Source: Lachancea mirantina
Taxonomy: Eukaryota; Ascomycota; Saccharomycetes; Saccharomycetales; Saccharomycetaceae
Assembly: GCA_900074745.1 (NCBI GenBank)
Contig: LT598464.1
Location: 1-64,000, forward strand
Direction: 5' to 3'
DNA length: 64,000 nucleotides
Shown here: piece by piece, positions 33,270-42,969 of the stretch
Numbering within the stretch: position 1 is the first letter of the stretch
Layout: the number at the start of each line of letters is the position of its first letter
Notes under the pieces: generated by a model
Databases searched by the model: none
The model's input: only the letters and a program-made list of their open reading frames with translations
What the model was told of the DNA's origin: nothing
Made by a program: the position numbers and the translations under genes

Positions 33270-33809
33270 TTACAGTGTATTTGTGCCGCTGCTCGCGAGT
33301 AGGTCAATTTTCTGGTCGCCGACAGTGATACTCCACTCATGAATTAAAAATTCCTTGGCCCCATTTTCGCGGTCCGCAATTAACTTCACCATTCCTTGAA
33401 GGTTTTTGCTCCCCTTTATGTAGAAAGTCACGTTAACTCGTCCTGCGACTTGATTCAGGTCACCATACACCCATGGGATCAATCCATCGAAGTCGAGGTT
33501 ATCCCCCAGCAATTGCCTTGTCTCAGGTGATCTTCTTAGGTGGTAAAGTGTGCTAGAAATGATAGGTGACTGTGTTTTCTCATAGTTAAAGATGCAAAGC
33601 AACGAAACACCGATTGCTACACCGAATCCCAACAATTGCGCGCGTCTTTTGAACCTATCTTTTGTAGGGTCTGGTAACTCTCTCTCTATGCGAAGAGGTC
33701 TATTCTTATCTTTAAGAATAAGCGGGGATTCAGTTGACAGAAGTCGAACACATCTCGACTCGGACTTCAAGACGTTTAGAATGCTCCTTCTCACGATTCT
33801 TGGAAGCAT
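33270..33809 (-). CDS. COA1: Mitochondrial inner-membrane cytochrome oxidase assembly factor
   Basis: A 179-residue protein (S. cerevisiae Coa1, 197) involved in early assembly of cytochrome c oxidase around Cox1, working with Mss51, Cox14 and Shy1. The N-terminal 25 residues are Arg-rich without acids, like a mitochondrial presequence. One membrane span lies at about 59-75 (LLGFGVAIGVSLLCIFNY), preceded by basic residues. The C-terminal domain (about 80-170) contains the conserved VNVTFYIKGSKNLQGMVKL. It converges with the AIM20/SKG1 gene and diverges from the small DUF1748 gene 130 bp away, as YIL157C does beside YIL156W-B. Confidence 0.9.
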   Translation of the reverse strand: MLPRIVRRSILNVLKSESRCVRLLSTESPLILKDKNRPLRIERELPDPTKDRFKRRAQLLGFGVAIGVSLLCIFNYEKTQSPIISSTLYHLRRSPETRQLLGDNLDFDGLIPWVYGDLNQVAGRVNVTFYIKGSKNLQGMVKLIADRENGAKEFLIHEWSITVGDQKIDLLASSGTNTL

Positions 33810-33939
33810 GATGATTTTTCAAAGCTATCGTTACTATAAAACTATACTCGAACAGCTCAACTGTTAAAAAAAAATATAAACCTTACAGAATATAATTAGA
33901 ATCTTGAACCTCTTCGATAAAGCATTCAAAAAGTAGAAA

Positions 33940-34220
33940 ATGACTTTGGTAAGTAGATGGATAACCTTGATTTAAAGCGATGTGCGAGGTTTACTAATAG
34001 TATTCAGATAGGTAAAGCTCTTCACTTTTCAGTTGATTTGGTTCTCATATCGACTTGTTTAGCTGGAATCAAGCGGAACACGGGAATAACGGTAAAGACG
34101 CAAACCATCGGTGACGATAACGTAAGAGGATATATTGGCAAGTATCTAAATATCGGAGAAAGTTGCTACGATTACACGGTCGCGACATTGGCTTCATCTC
34201 AATATTTCGTTAGAAAATGA
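33940..34220 (+). CDS. YIL156W-B: DUF1748 small conserved protein with a spliced start (YIL156W-B)
   Basis: The gene is spliced: exon 1 at 33940-33948 (ATGACTTTG) and exon 2 at 34008-34220. The joined product has 74 residues, starting MTLIGKALHFSVDLVLISTC. It carries the DUF1748 hallmarks: a hydrophobic first half, LAGIKRNTG, VRGYIGKYLNIGE and a terminal SSQYFVRK. S. cerevisiae YIL156W-B, also between COA1 and UBP7, is of similar size and is also intron-bearing. Function is unknown. Without splicing, the ATG at 33940 reads into a short dead end, and an unspliced frame starting at 33957 lacks the conserved N-terminus. Confidence 0.88.
33949..34007 (+). other. Spliceosomal intron, 59 nt, in the DUF1748 gene
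   Basis: The 5' splice site is GTAAGT (33949-33954), the branch sequence TACTAAT (33992-33998) and the acceptor CAG (34005-34007). Branch adenine to acceptor is only 10 nt. Splicing joins TTG to ATA in phase 0 and restores the conserved N-terminus. Confidence 0.87.
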
Positions 34221-34340
34221 GATGTACTTTTAGCCATATTTATATGCATATATGCAATGAAGTCAATTGGAGTATAGAATCATTAATTCTATACACGTAC
34301 GTGGTCTGAAAGATAGCTTTCATGATATAACGTTAATAGT

Positions 34341-36431
34341 CTAACTCGGGTTGAAAGGAATATTCCCAAAGCAGCTCTCAAGATCAAGGACTGACTCCTG
34401 ATGAGCGGCATTTGTGTTCGCCTTCACAGTTTCTTCATGTTCAACATTACTAGACTGCTCCTCGTAAGGATTATACAGGAACTCGTAGCTTGTGAATCTT
34501 TCGTCGGGTTCACCCTTCGAGTTCGGATGAGAATTAGGAACGGATGCCAAAGACCTTAAAGATTCCCAAAAATCAAGGCCCTCTTCTTCCCCATTGGCTG
34601 AAATCGTGCTGGGCGTGCGGTTAGAACCAATTTTCATCTTGTCTTCACCATAAGATGTCGCGACGGAAGGGTAGGGTGTGCCAGCGGAAGAAGCTGTCGA
34701 CGCGGTTGGCGTAGCATTCTTTGACCTGTTTCCTCTCCCGGAGCGCTTTCTGGTCTTGTTAATACGGTTTGGAAAACTGCGACTAGTTGCGGGATTGGAG
34801 TCGGGTGAACGGCCGGTATTCGAAGAGCCCAACTTTGGCCTTACTGTAGCTGGCAAAACGTTAAAGTGATATTGCCTGCTGGGTCCAATTTCGTCTATAT
34901 TTTCCTCTGGTGTCGATCGTGACCCGGTCGAGCTTGTGGGTCTCTGTCTCTGCTGGTAAAACGAGGATAACCTAGAGGAGATTCTGGGAGAGTAAAAAGC
35001 ATGTGTGGCAAATTGATGGGATGTTGCAAGTTGCTCTAACGAGAGACCTGCCTCGCCCGTCATGCCGGGGAAATTAGGAGAATTAGGCATGAGTTCAGTA
35101 TCAAGGCCAAATGCCGAAGGAATTCGCTCATTTTTATCGGGAGAGAATGCTTCGGGTGACATTGGAGCTAGTAAGTCATTCGCGAACGACTGTGACAAAA
35201 GAGGATTCAGTTGTGGAAGAAACTCGTAATGGTTGTGTATATGCTGATGAATCGAAATCTTCAAAGAATCCTTCTTTGCTCCTTCGATAAGCTCTTTAAC
35301 TAGCGCTGAATTAGTGATTTTACCCTGTGACAATGGCTGTCCAGCAGAGTCTTTGACAGAAAACTCCCAATCGATAAGCGTACTATATGGTTTTTTCATC
35401 TGGCCGGCAGATTCTTCCCCGTTCATACCGCTTATATTCTCCTCGCCCTCTTGCCTACGTCCCGAAGTAGCTGAATCTCGCAATTCACTCCCTTTGAAAT
35501 TTTGACGTGCATTATCCGTAATCTGAGCTCCTTGTTCATTGGAAGAGCCGGTCTTTGTGTGAATAGGAAGTCCTGGATTACGCAGAGACTCTTGCTTTAT
35601 TTCTTGAGGAGCGCTGGTTCTCATATTAGATGACTCGGATGGGCTGGCATTCTCACTGGTGTTAGAGGACGAATTGTTGTTGGTATTGCTATTCAGCTTT
35701 AATTCCAGAGAATCCTTCAGTTCTTCAACTGTTCGTAAACCCTGACTATCTGAAGATTCCTGGACAGCCCTGACAATTACCTCTGTAGCCTTTCCCCGCA
35801 TTATCATGGTAATAATCTTTCGCCAGCGATTGCGGCAAGTCAGGCTAGGTCTGGACTCCATTTCACGGGAAATTTTACGCCATCTGGTTCCATATTTCTT
35901 GACCTTGCTAATGAGCGCCAGATCTTCTTCTATGCTCCACGATCGTAGCCTATCTCGCGTGCTGGGATCTAAAACTTCAATGTAACGCTTTGCGCATTGA
36001 TCCTCTGTTCGTCCTGAAATCTCGGTTGAAATCTTCAACCAGTGGGCACCCCATTTTTCAAACGATTTCTTCAACTGCTCATCTTCTTCTTCGGTCCACT
36101 TGCCCTTTTTGAGATTTGGATCTAATGAAGTGGTCCATCTTTTGCGCACGTCTTTTATCTTTCGCACATCTCCATCGAACTTCGCTTGAATTTCGTCCCA
36201 TGGGATCCGCTTGCAAGCTGCATTCGACTCTTGTATTGTCTTGACTGAACTCACTCCCTCTGCATATCCTAACTGTACCAAATAAGTGTTTACTGCATTT
36301 CTCAACATCTCGTCTTCCTCCTTGGTCCACGGTTTACGCATTCCGCGCCGACAAGTCTGATAACCAAGGCTCTCTGTCACATCCAGAGGATCAATGGCAA
36401 TCTTCCTGCTCTTAATGGATTCTCTGTTCAT
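34341..36431 (-). CDS. BAS1: Myb-type transcription factor for purine and histidine genes
   Basis: From the ATG at 36431 the protein has 696 residues (S. cerevisiae Bas1, 811). Three Myb repeats are clear: a long irregular first repeat starting at about W35 (KPWTKEEDEML), the second at W112 (KGKWTEEEDEQL) ending in GRTEDQCAKRYIEVLDP, and the third at W165 (RSWSIEEDLALISKVKKYGTRWRKISREME). LDVTESLGYQT just before is shared with Bas1. With Pho2, Bas1 binds TGACTC and activates ADE and HIS genes and one-carbon metabolism. The C-terminal two-thirds is Ser/Asn-rich activation region. It sits between the SKG1 homologue and UBP7, reflecting the YKR098C-YKR100C sister block. An upstream GTG-started extension is rejected. 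Confidence 0.93.
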   Translation of the reverse strand: MNRESIKSRKIAIDPLDVTESLGYQTCRRGMRKPWTKEEDEMLRNAVNTYLVQLGYAEGVSSVKTIQESNAACKRIPWDEIQAKFDGDVRKIKDVRKRWTTSLDPNLKKGKWTEEEDEQLKKSFEKWGAHWLKISTEISGRTEDQCAKRYIEVLDPSTRDRLRSWSIEEDLALISKVKKYGTRWRKISREMESRPSLTCRNRWRKIITMIMRGKATEVIVRAVQESSDSQGLRTVEELKDSLELKLNSNTNNNSSSNTSENASPSESSNMRTSAPQEIKQESLRNPGLPIHTKTGSSNEQGAQITDNARQNFKGSELRDSATSGRRQEGEENISGMNGEESAGQMKKPYSTLIDWEFSVKDSAGQPLSQGKITNSALVKELIEGAKKDSLKISIHQHIHNHYEFLPQLNPLLSQSFANDLLAPMSPEAFSPDKNERIPSAFGLDTELMPNSPNFPGMTGEAGLSLEQLATSHQFATHAFYSPRISSRLSSFYQQRQRPTSSTGSRSTPEENIDEIGPSRQYHFNVLPATVRPKLGSSNTGRSPDSNPATSRSFPNRINKTRKRSGRGNRSKNATPTASTASSAGTPYPSVATSYGEDKMKIGSNRTPSTISANGEEEGLDFWESLRSLASVPNSHPNSKGEPDERFTSYEFLYNPYEEQSSNVEHEETVKANTNAAHQESVLDLESCFGNIPFNPS

Positions 36432-37698
36432 TGCACTTATAAACCTTGGGTCGTTGCAGACTCCTTGAGCCGCTGAGTTGATGATTCGGATCACACCCAC
36501 AACAATGTAGCGTGCAACTCATCGCCTGAACTCTTCGCTTCTGTCATTGCTGAAAAGAAAAAAAACGTATAATAGAAAAAAAGAAAAGACCTACCTATTT
36601 CTCACGAAATGCCGTTGCTGGTGTTCATTTCGCTAAGGTCAACAAGTGGGGATGAACTAGGCGCTGAACGTTCGTTTTATTTGGAGCTCAAAATATTAGC
36701 TCTTGTTGAATTTAACAATCACTCGTCTCATTCGCTTTTTGCCCACTGAAGAAGTAATGCTATGCTGCTTTCGAGTATATAAGAGACTACGTACTTCAGC
36801 ACAAGAACTGTAAACTTCCTTCGGGTATATATGAGATTATATGAGATTCTGCTGAATCCCTTCGCTTCCAAGATGTTTCATTGCTTCTTCGTGGCATGGC
36901 GTAGGCACACTTTTTTTTCCTCAGTAGATCCTTGCAGGTATAATAGTGATTTGCTACAATCTGCGTATCCAAAACCAGATTCGTTAAACTAAATGTTCTA
37001 GCACAACGAAAATCCTCTATGCTGATTTCAACGTCTAATCAATAACCAGGTAAAGTGGCAGAGCCTCACTAAAGTAAGAACGGCAAGACAGAGGCACTTT
37101 AAAGCTTTTGAGTTCGAGACTCGCATCAATTCTATGCTAGCAAGGTATTCAAGCCTTGATTGTTCTAAGCATGGTTAAAGCGAAATACATTTATGGTTTC
37201 ATTAGATAATGGCAATTAAAACTTTTACTGACGTCAGCGTTCCATTGTCTTGCATTTTTTTTACTTTCTTCTCGGTTCAGAACCTCAGGGTCCCTACCGT
37301 AAGAAATCCAAATAATACACGTCATGAACGAGAGCTCGCCGCTTTGTTAGCTTGCTCTGATTGTTCCAATTTAAACTTTTGAGAAATCGAAATAATTTTT
37401 ACAACTCATTTTGATCGCTACGACGATTTCCCTGTTTGAGCCGCAACAATCGGCATGATTATTTCTATATGAAAAACGAGCTCTTGTAATTTCATACAAA
37501 TTGCATAATTCGATCAGTTTGAATTTCGTTTTGTCAAATCTGCTTTTCTCGACGTTCGTTGTTGCCTAAACAGCGTTGATAAGAAATCACGTGACGTTAA
37601 TTTCGACATCAATAAATGGCTATTGTTCCTAAATTAAAATCATGTACCCGATATGAACTTTAGGATAAATCAGTCAAAAATACTCTGACTTTTGTCGA
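36432..37698. promoter_or_regulatory. Divergent BAS1-UBP7 intergenic region
   Basis: A 1.27-kb gap between divergent starts with no supported gene. TCACGTGA at 37587-37594 lies 105 bp before the UBP7 ATG. Two imperfectly repeated TTCG(A/G)GTATATAxGAGA(C/T)TA units near 36772 and 36826 provide TATA-like sequence far from both starts, so an unannotated noncoding transcript here is possible. Confidence 0.4.
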
Positions 37699-40617
37699 AT
37701 GCCCGAGCTTTTCACTCCAGAATATTCAAATGAGCTATTGCAGTTTATACAGGAGATTTACTCGCAAGATATTGCGCATTTTTACCCGAGGCTGAGGCTC
37801 GAAAAGATGCTAGATCTGTTAGAACATGCCGAGTACTTGTTTGAATCCTATCGAACGTTTCTGCAGAAAAGCCAGACGGACGATGCTCTGACAGCTTACG
37901 TGGTTGGGTGCTTTTACATTTATCTGATCATCCCGCATTCGATACAATTTCACTCCCGAGACAAGTCTTATGGTATCTACACCGATTTACAGAAATACTA
38001 TCGAGAAGAAGCAAACATGACAAATGTTTTGCTAATGGTAACTAAAAAGATTGAGAAACTAACGAAAGTCGAGGCTGAGGGTCGACAATATGCCACCATC
38101 AATAGGAGGAGGGCATACTCTGTCCCCCCTAAAAGTTTAGAGCAGCAGCTCGAATCGTTTTCCATGGGTACTAAAAATGCTCCTGCTCAGCACATGAAAA
38201 GAATATCCAGTATCGAGGACAACTCCACCATGTGGAGGGCGCCTGATATAACTCCTAACGACCAATTGGAGATTGCAGTGGCGACTGTGGGCTCTTCCAA
38301 TTCTTCGATTCAAAATTCACAAGCAAGCCATAAAGCTCTAACATCGTTAGGAAATTCATTGGACAAGTTTGAAGGTCCTCCTTCTGGAATGACCAAAATA
38401 CGACACGAAAGCACCCCAACTTTTTCTTTAAACGACGAACTTTCCGCTGTGGACGAAGCAATCAACACCGTTCGTCCTCAGGATGTTGATCGCTATGAAA
38501 CGCATAGAAAGGACTCATACCACTCCGTGTATATGACGAATGACGATGGTAATGATGACTCGCTATTTAATTTGACGAGATTACAGAAACAATCACTGAT
38601 CACTTGCGATCAGCTCATGGATATTCTCAATAGTAACCTCAAGCATTCTCTATTGCTCATTGACCTTCGACTACCAAGGCGGTTTGAAAGCAATCACCTC
38701 GTGGCACCTAATACAATCAATTTCAATCCCCAATTTCTGTGGGATTTTAAAAACAACCAGCCAGTGGACTCCGATAGGCAGTTGAATGATCAATTGAAAT
38801 CTGACCTTTTTAAAAACAGATCTCATTTTCGTGACATCGTGTATTACACCGATATGAAAAGCTTTTTGCACTTTGACTTTGACTATCAATTATCTCTATT
38901 CAAAATTCTTTACACTTCTTCGGCCAGGCTTAGATGTGTTCCGAGAGTACTGTTAGGTGGTTATGAACAGTGGAAAAAGTTCATAGGGGCTTATTCTGCC
39001 AAGCACAATGTGCCGAAAGAGTTGTTTCTTTATAGATCTTCGTCAACTTCTCATTCAAAGTCGGCGCCACCACCCGTACCGTCAAGCATGCCACCCCCCT
39101 TGCCTCCAGGAGCGGCACCTTCTTTGCCCTCTCAGCCTGCTCCAGATCTACCTCCTCCAGATCTACCAGCAAAAGGGCCCATCTCAAAGTTGGCTTCGAA
39201 ACCTCAAAAACCTGTCCATTCAATCCATTCCTTGCCACCGCAGACACCGCAGGCGCCCGACCATTCCACCGCCTTGCATTCAACTGCCGACTCCTCGCAT
39301 CTGCCGGTACTTGCCAACAGGGAACACGCCTCGGTACCCACAATCGAAAGAAGCCGTAACACATATGTGGCTCTTTCTATCACTGGCTTGAGAAATCTTG
39401 GAAGTACTTGCTACATCAATAGTATGTTGCAATGCCTTTTTGCTACCAAAACTTTGAGAGAATTATTCGTGACTTCAAAATATCAAGACTATCTTACACC
39501 CTCCAAAAAACATGATCATCCTTTGTCGAAATCTCTAAATCAGCTTTTCAAAAAGATGTACATGAATGGAGGGTGTTCTGTCGTACCCAATGGATTTTTG
39601 AAAACTTGTAATTCTCTAAGACCTGATCTAAGAATACCCAACGATCAGCAGGATACTCAAGAATTTTTATTGTTTCTACTAAGTCAGCTGCATGATGAAC
39701 TTTCGGACTCGCAAAAGGTTGGATCGGACTATCCGCAACTTTTGTTACATGATGACGAAAAACTCTGTGTGGATTCAAAAGAATACAACAAATGGTTTGA
39801 CTCCAATCTTCAAGAAAACGGAATTTCACCCATCGATCGGATTTTTCAAGGCCAAATGGAAAATTCTCTGCAATGTCAGCGTTGTGGATACTGCTCATAC
39901 AATTATTCCATCTTTTACGTTCTGTCGCTGGCCATCCCAGCTAGCACTAACGCGCTAGGTAAGAGCAAGAAGGTGAGATTAGAGGATTGCATCAACCTTT
40001 TCACTAATGATGAAGAGCTCAAAGGGGAGAACGCATGGGACTGTCCCAAATGTGGGTCAGCGGTAAGTCAAGAAGATAACAAAAAACGAAAGAGAAGATT
40101 TTTGAGCTCTGAACACAGACAAGGTACGCGCGCTAGCAGATTTTTTCAATTGCGTTCAAAAAATCGTAATAGATCAGTATCACCATATGCATACTCTGGG
40201 GCATCCGAGAAGTGGACTTCACGGAGACTCAGTACTATAAAGACCTTGAACTTTATCACCTTACCACCTGTACTTGTGATTCATCTCTCAAGGTTCTATT
40301 ATGATCTCACGAAAAAAAATAGCGCGGTAATCACTTATCCATTGATTCTGAGCATCGAATTGAAGAATGGAGCCCTCGTTCATTATCGACTTTATGCGAT
40401 CGTGAATCATTTTGGTAATCTGATCAGCGGGCATTATACCTCACTTGTCAATAAGAATCTGAAGCATGAGATCAGACGTGGTGAACAAAAGTGGTATTAC
40501 TTCGATGACGAAATTGTCAAAAAGGATGATAACCACGGAGATTATGATGCAGGCATCATAAGTGTCTCTAGTAGCGATGTCTATGTTCTCTTTTACGAGC
40601 AAATAACAATCGGATAG
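37699..40617 (+). CDS. UBP7: Ubiquitin-specific protease, UBP7/UBP11
   Basis: A 972-residue deubiquitinase (S. cerevisiae Ubp7, 1071). The N-terminal third is uncharacterised. A rhodanese-like domain follows at about 295-435 (LITCDQLMDIL..LLIDLRLPRRFESNHL). A proline-rich linker at about 455-500 could bind SH3 or WW proteins. The C19 peptidase domain begins at 563 with GLRNLGSTCYINSMLQC, placing the catalytic cysteine at C571. The catalytic histidine is H912 in NLISGHYTSLV, and YYFDDEIV follows. Zinc-binding CQRC and CPKC pairs lie between. Ubp7 and Ubp11 are duplicates in S. cerevisiae, where Ubp7 acts in endocytosis; this single gene beside BAS1 is their ancestral form. Confidence 0.94.
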   Translation: MPELFTPEYSNELLQFIQEIYSQDIAHFYPRLRLEKMLDLLEHAEYLFESYRTFLQKSQTDDALTAYVVGCFYIYLIIPHSIQFHSRDKSYGIYTDLQKYYREEANMTNVLLMVTKKIEKLTKVEAEGRQYATINRRRAYSVPPKSLEQQLESFSMGTKNAPAQHMKRISSIEDNSTMWRAPDITPNDQLEIAVATVGSSNSSIQNSQASHKALTSLGNSLDKFEGPPSGMTKIRHESTPTFSLNDELSAVDEAINTVRPQDVDRYETHRKDSYHSVYMTNDDGNDDSLFNLTRLQKQSLITCDQLMDILNSNLKHSLLLIDLRLPRRFESNHLVAPNTINFNPQFLWDFKNNQPVDSDRQLNDQLKSDLFKNRSHFRDIVYYTDMKSFLHFDFDYQLSLFKILYTSSARLRCVPRVLLGGYEQWKKFIGAYSAKHNVPKELFLYRSSSTSHSKSAPPPVPSSMPPPLPPGAAPSLPSQPAPDLPPPDLPAKGPISKLASKPQKPVHSIHSLPPQTPQAPDHSTALHSTADSSHLPVLANREHASVPTIERSRNTYVALSITGLRNLGSTCYINSMLQCLFATKTLRELFVTSKYQDYLTPSKKHDHPLSKSLNQLFKKMYMNGGCSVVPNGFLKTCNSLRPDLRIPNDQQDTQEFLLFLLSQLHDELSDSQKVGSDYPQLLLHDDEKLCVDSKEYNKWFDSNLQENGISPIDRIFQGQMENSLQCQRCGYCSYNYSIFYVLSLAIPASTNALGKSKKVRLEDCINLFTNDEELKGENAWDCPKCGSAVSQEDNKKRKRRFLSSEHRQGTRASRFFQLRSKNRNRSVSPYAYSGASEKWTSRRLSTIKTLNFITLPPVLVIHLSRFYYDLTKKNSAVITYPLILSIELKNGALVHYRLYAIVNHFGNLISGHYTSLVNKNLKHEIRRGEQKWYYFDDEIVKKDDNHGDYDAGIISVSSSDVYVLFYEQITIG

Positions 40618-41028
40618 ATTAAGCATTATAGTTACGAATTTCCTTCAAAGATAACGACAAATTGAGCCTCGACTAGGAGAGTCTTTTATTTCGGTAAAGC
40701 ATATTATTTGAAGCGCAGTCTCGCCGCAGACAATCTCACAGCTCAACTCAACAGCTCAGATATTACGAAGAATTAAAGCTTGAGCATGGATCGAGACATC
40801 AACGTTCAAATCTACAATAATTTTACATTTGCCTTCCAATCGGACAAGCTACATTTCAAATACACAGGCACAATTTCACGAAAGCTTTGCAACGAAAATT
40901 AATTTTAAGATGTATATATCACTTTCATGTTAAGGTTACGTTTTTTCGTTAGTGTCATTAAGATCGTACAATTTTGAGGGTAGAAAGCATTTATTCAAAT
41001 TTCGGAGACCTGAGGCGATTTTATTTTT
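40618..41028. other. Convergent UBP7-GUT2 intergenic region
   Basis: A 411-bp tail-to-tail gap, A/T-rich, presumably holding both polyadenylation regions. Nothing else recognisable. Confidence 0.45.
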
Positions 41029-42969
41029 TTAAACACCGAACGTCTTGATAAACTCTTGGGTGTCTTTAATTTCCCTCTCCCTTCTGGATGCATCCCAATT
41101 GAGCTCATCGCCCATTACGCTCACAGTTCCAGGAACAGCTGCTAGAGCCTGCTTTGCATCCAAGAAAGCAAATCGAGTTCTTCTCATCAAAAAATCTAGA
41201 GCTGTTCGTGTATATTCGTGGTTAATGCTGTATTTGAGCTCAGCGATGGTGAATGGATACCTGAAGGAATCAAAATCAACGTTTCCAATGACAGTGACGT
41301 CTTCTCTACCACCAAACGTAACAGGTAGTTTGTTCAAATCGCCATCCTCGAGCATATCGCAAATCATTGAAGCTCTTGTACCGTAGCTGTTGGCTAGATG
41401 TTCGGCCATCTTTGATGACAAGTGGTACCTTTGTGCCAGTAGAGCTTGTAAATTCGGGTCCCAATTTTCAGCACCAGCTAGTCTGAGTTTCTTAGTTATG
41501 CAAGGTTTGACGTTGAAATGACCTTGCTTGACAACCTCATTGATGGTCTCTTCGGCCATTTCTCTATACGTAGTCCATTTACCTCCTGCTATAGTAACCA
41601 AACCATTGTCAGAAGTGAAAATGAAATGAGATCTAACCAAGCCTTGAGTCGAACCCCCCTCACCTTCTTTCACCTTTCTGGGGTCTCTGACTAAAGGTCT
41701 TATTCCGGCCCAAGCACTCAAAACATCGCTTCTTTTCACTGGAAACTTGATATAGTGTTGCAATTCTTTCAAAATGTCTTGAATGTCGGCTTCAGTAGCA
41801 GTGGGGTTTTCTGGAACCTGCTTCATGGGAATATCAGTGGTACCTGCAAGGACTTTACCTTGCCAAGGCAAGAAAAACATGACTCTACCATCGGACGTCT
41901 TGGCATCAAGTAGGCCCATGGTTTTTGGACAGTAAAACGCCGGAAGAACAATGTGGACACCCACGGACGGAACGACCATATGTGGATTGGAGACGGCTAC
42001 ACGAGAGCCAATCGAGGTGTGCCCTTCATTGGCAAATTGAATCAAGTCATTTCTGGGGAACCCCTTAGGGTCCTTATCCATCTGCAAAATTCGATCACTG
42101 AAAGGTCCAGTGGCGTTGACGACAACTTTGGCGTTAATCTTATACTGCTCGCCGGTCTCGCGATCTTGTACAACCGCTCCCTCAACTTTCCCAGTGGATC
42201 CATTTTTGATGAGTTGTAAGACCTCCATGTAATTTAGAACAGTGGCGCCTTTTTCAATGGCAGTAACAGCAAGTGTCGAGTTCATTCTTGAGTCGTTGAA
42301 GGATCCATCGTGGTAGACAAGTCCGGCCTTAATTTTCGAGCCATCCAGCATGGGCGCAATTTCGGTGGCTTGACCCTTGCTGACAAGGAAAGAACTCTTG
42401 AGGTTTTGAGATCCTGCAAACAGATCGTACATCTTGCATCCAACATAAAAGTATGGTACTTGCCAATAGTTGTAAACAGGGATCATGATGGGTAATATTT
42501 TGCAAAGATGGGGTGCGGTGTACAGCATGTGTCCTCTCTCATTTAAAGCCTCGATGACAAGGTCCAATTGGGCTTTTGACAATTCCCAGAAGGCCTTTTC
42601 CAGGTATCTGACACCACCGTGTGCCATTTTTGTAGATTTGGAAGATGTCCCCGAGGCGAAGTCATTCATTTCGACAAGCGCGACATTGAGACCTCTCGTG
42701 GCGCCGTCAACTGCGCAACCGGACCCAGTGGCACCGCCTCCAATCACTAATACGTCAAATTGGGCAGTTTTCGATAGTCGGTTGAGCAGCTCGCTCCGCG
42801 TGGGCGGCGACGGAGGGCGTGCAGGATTTAGTTCAGCCGTCTGGACGTCGTTGCGAGCCTCGTTATGGTAAATATGATCTTGAGCGGGCCTTAAATTCCA
42901 GCCGGCATAACCGCCTGCTGCCACGAGAGTGGTAGCAGCTATACGCCGCGAAATGGTTCTGCTGAACAT
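41029..42969 (-). CDS. GUT2: Mitochondrial FAD-dependent glycerol-3-phosphate dehydrogenase
   Basis: A 646-residue flavoprotein (S. cerevisiae Gut2, 649) of the outer face of the inner mitochondrial membrane. It oxidises glycerol-3-phosphate to dihydroxyacetone phosphate and passes electrons to ubiquinone, serving glycerol use and the NADH shuttle. The N-terminus (MFSRTISRRIAATTLVAAGGYAGW) is a basic presequence leading into a short hydrophobic anchor. The FAD-binding GGGATGSG is at 77-84. SSKSTKMAHGGVRYLEKA and the later TTDIPM and GGKWTTYREMAEET segments are family signatures. The C-terminal alpha-helical domain includes FLMRRTRFAFLDA. The frame is intact. Confidence 0.97.
   Translation of the reverse strand: MFSRTISRRIAATTLVAAGGYAGWNLRPAQDHIYHNEARNDVQTAELNPARPPSPPTRSELLNRLSKTAQFDVLVIGGGATGSGCAVDGATRGLNVALVEMNDFASGTSSKSTKMAHGGVRYLEKAFWELSKAQLDLVIEALNERGHMLYTAPHLCKILPIMIPVYNYWQVPYFYVGCKMYDLFAGSQNLKSSFLVSKGQATEIAPMLDGSKIKAGLVYHDGSFNDSRMNSTLAVTAIEKGATVLNYMEVLQLIKNGSTGKVEGAVVQDRETGEQYKINAKVVVNATGPFSDRILQMDKDPKGFPRNDLIQFANEGHTSIGSRVAVSNPHMVVPSVGVHIVLPAFYCPKTMGLLDAKTSDGRVMFFLPWQGKVLAGTTDIPMKQVPENPTATEADIQDILKELQHYIKFPVKRSDVLSAWAGIRPLVRDPRKVKEGEGGSTQGLVRSHFIFTSDNGLVTIAGGKWTTYREMAEETINEVVKQGHFNVKPCITKKLRLAGAENWDPNLQALLAQRYHLSSKMAEHLANSYGTRASMICDMLEDGDLNKLPVTFGGREDVTVIGNVDFDSFRYPFTIAELKYSINHEYTRTALDFLMRRTRFAFLDAKQALAAVPGTVSVMGDELNWDASRREREIKDTQEFIKTFGV

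Noticed and set aside
37105-37125. AGTTCGAGACTCG resembling a tRNA T-loop
   Set aside because: No cloverleaf can be formed with flanking sequence and no Pol III terminator is placed suitably.
38981-39391. Two 127-codon frames overlapping the middle of UBP7
   Set aside because: Both are shadows of the proline-rich linker, whose biased composition keeps other frames open.
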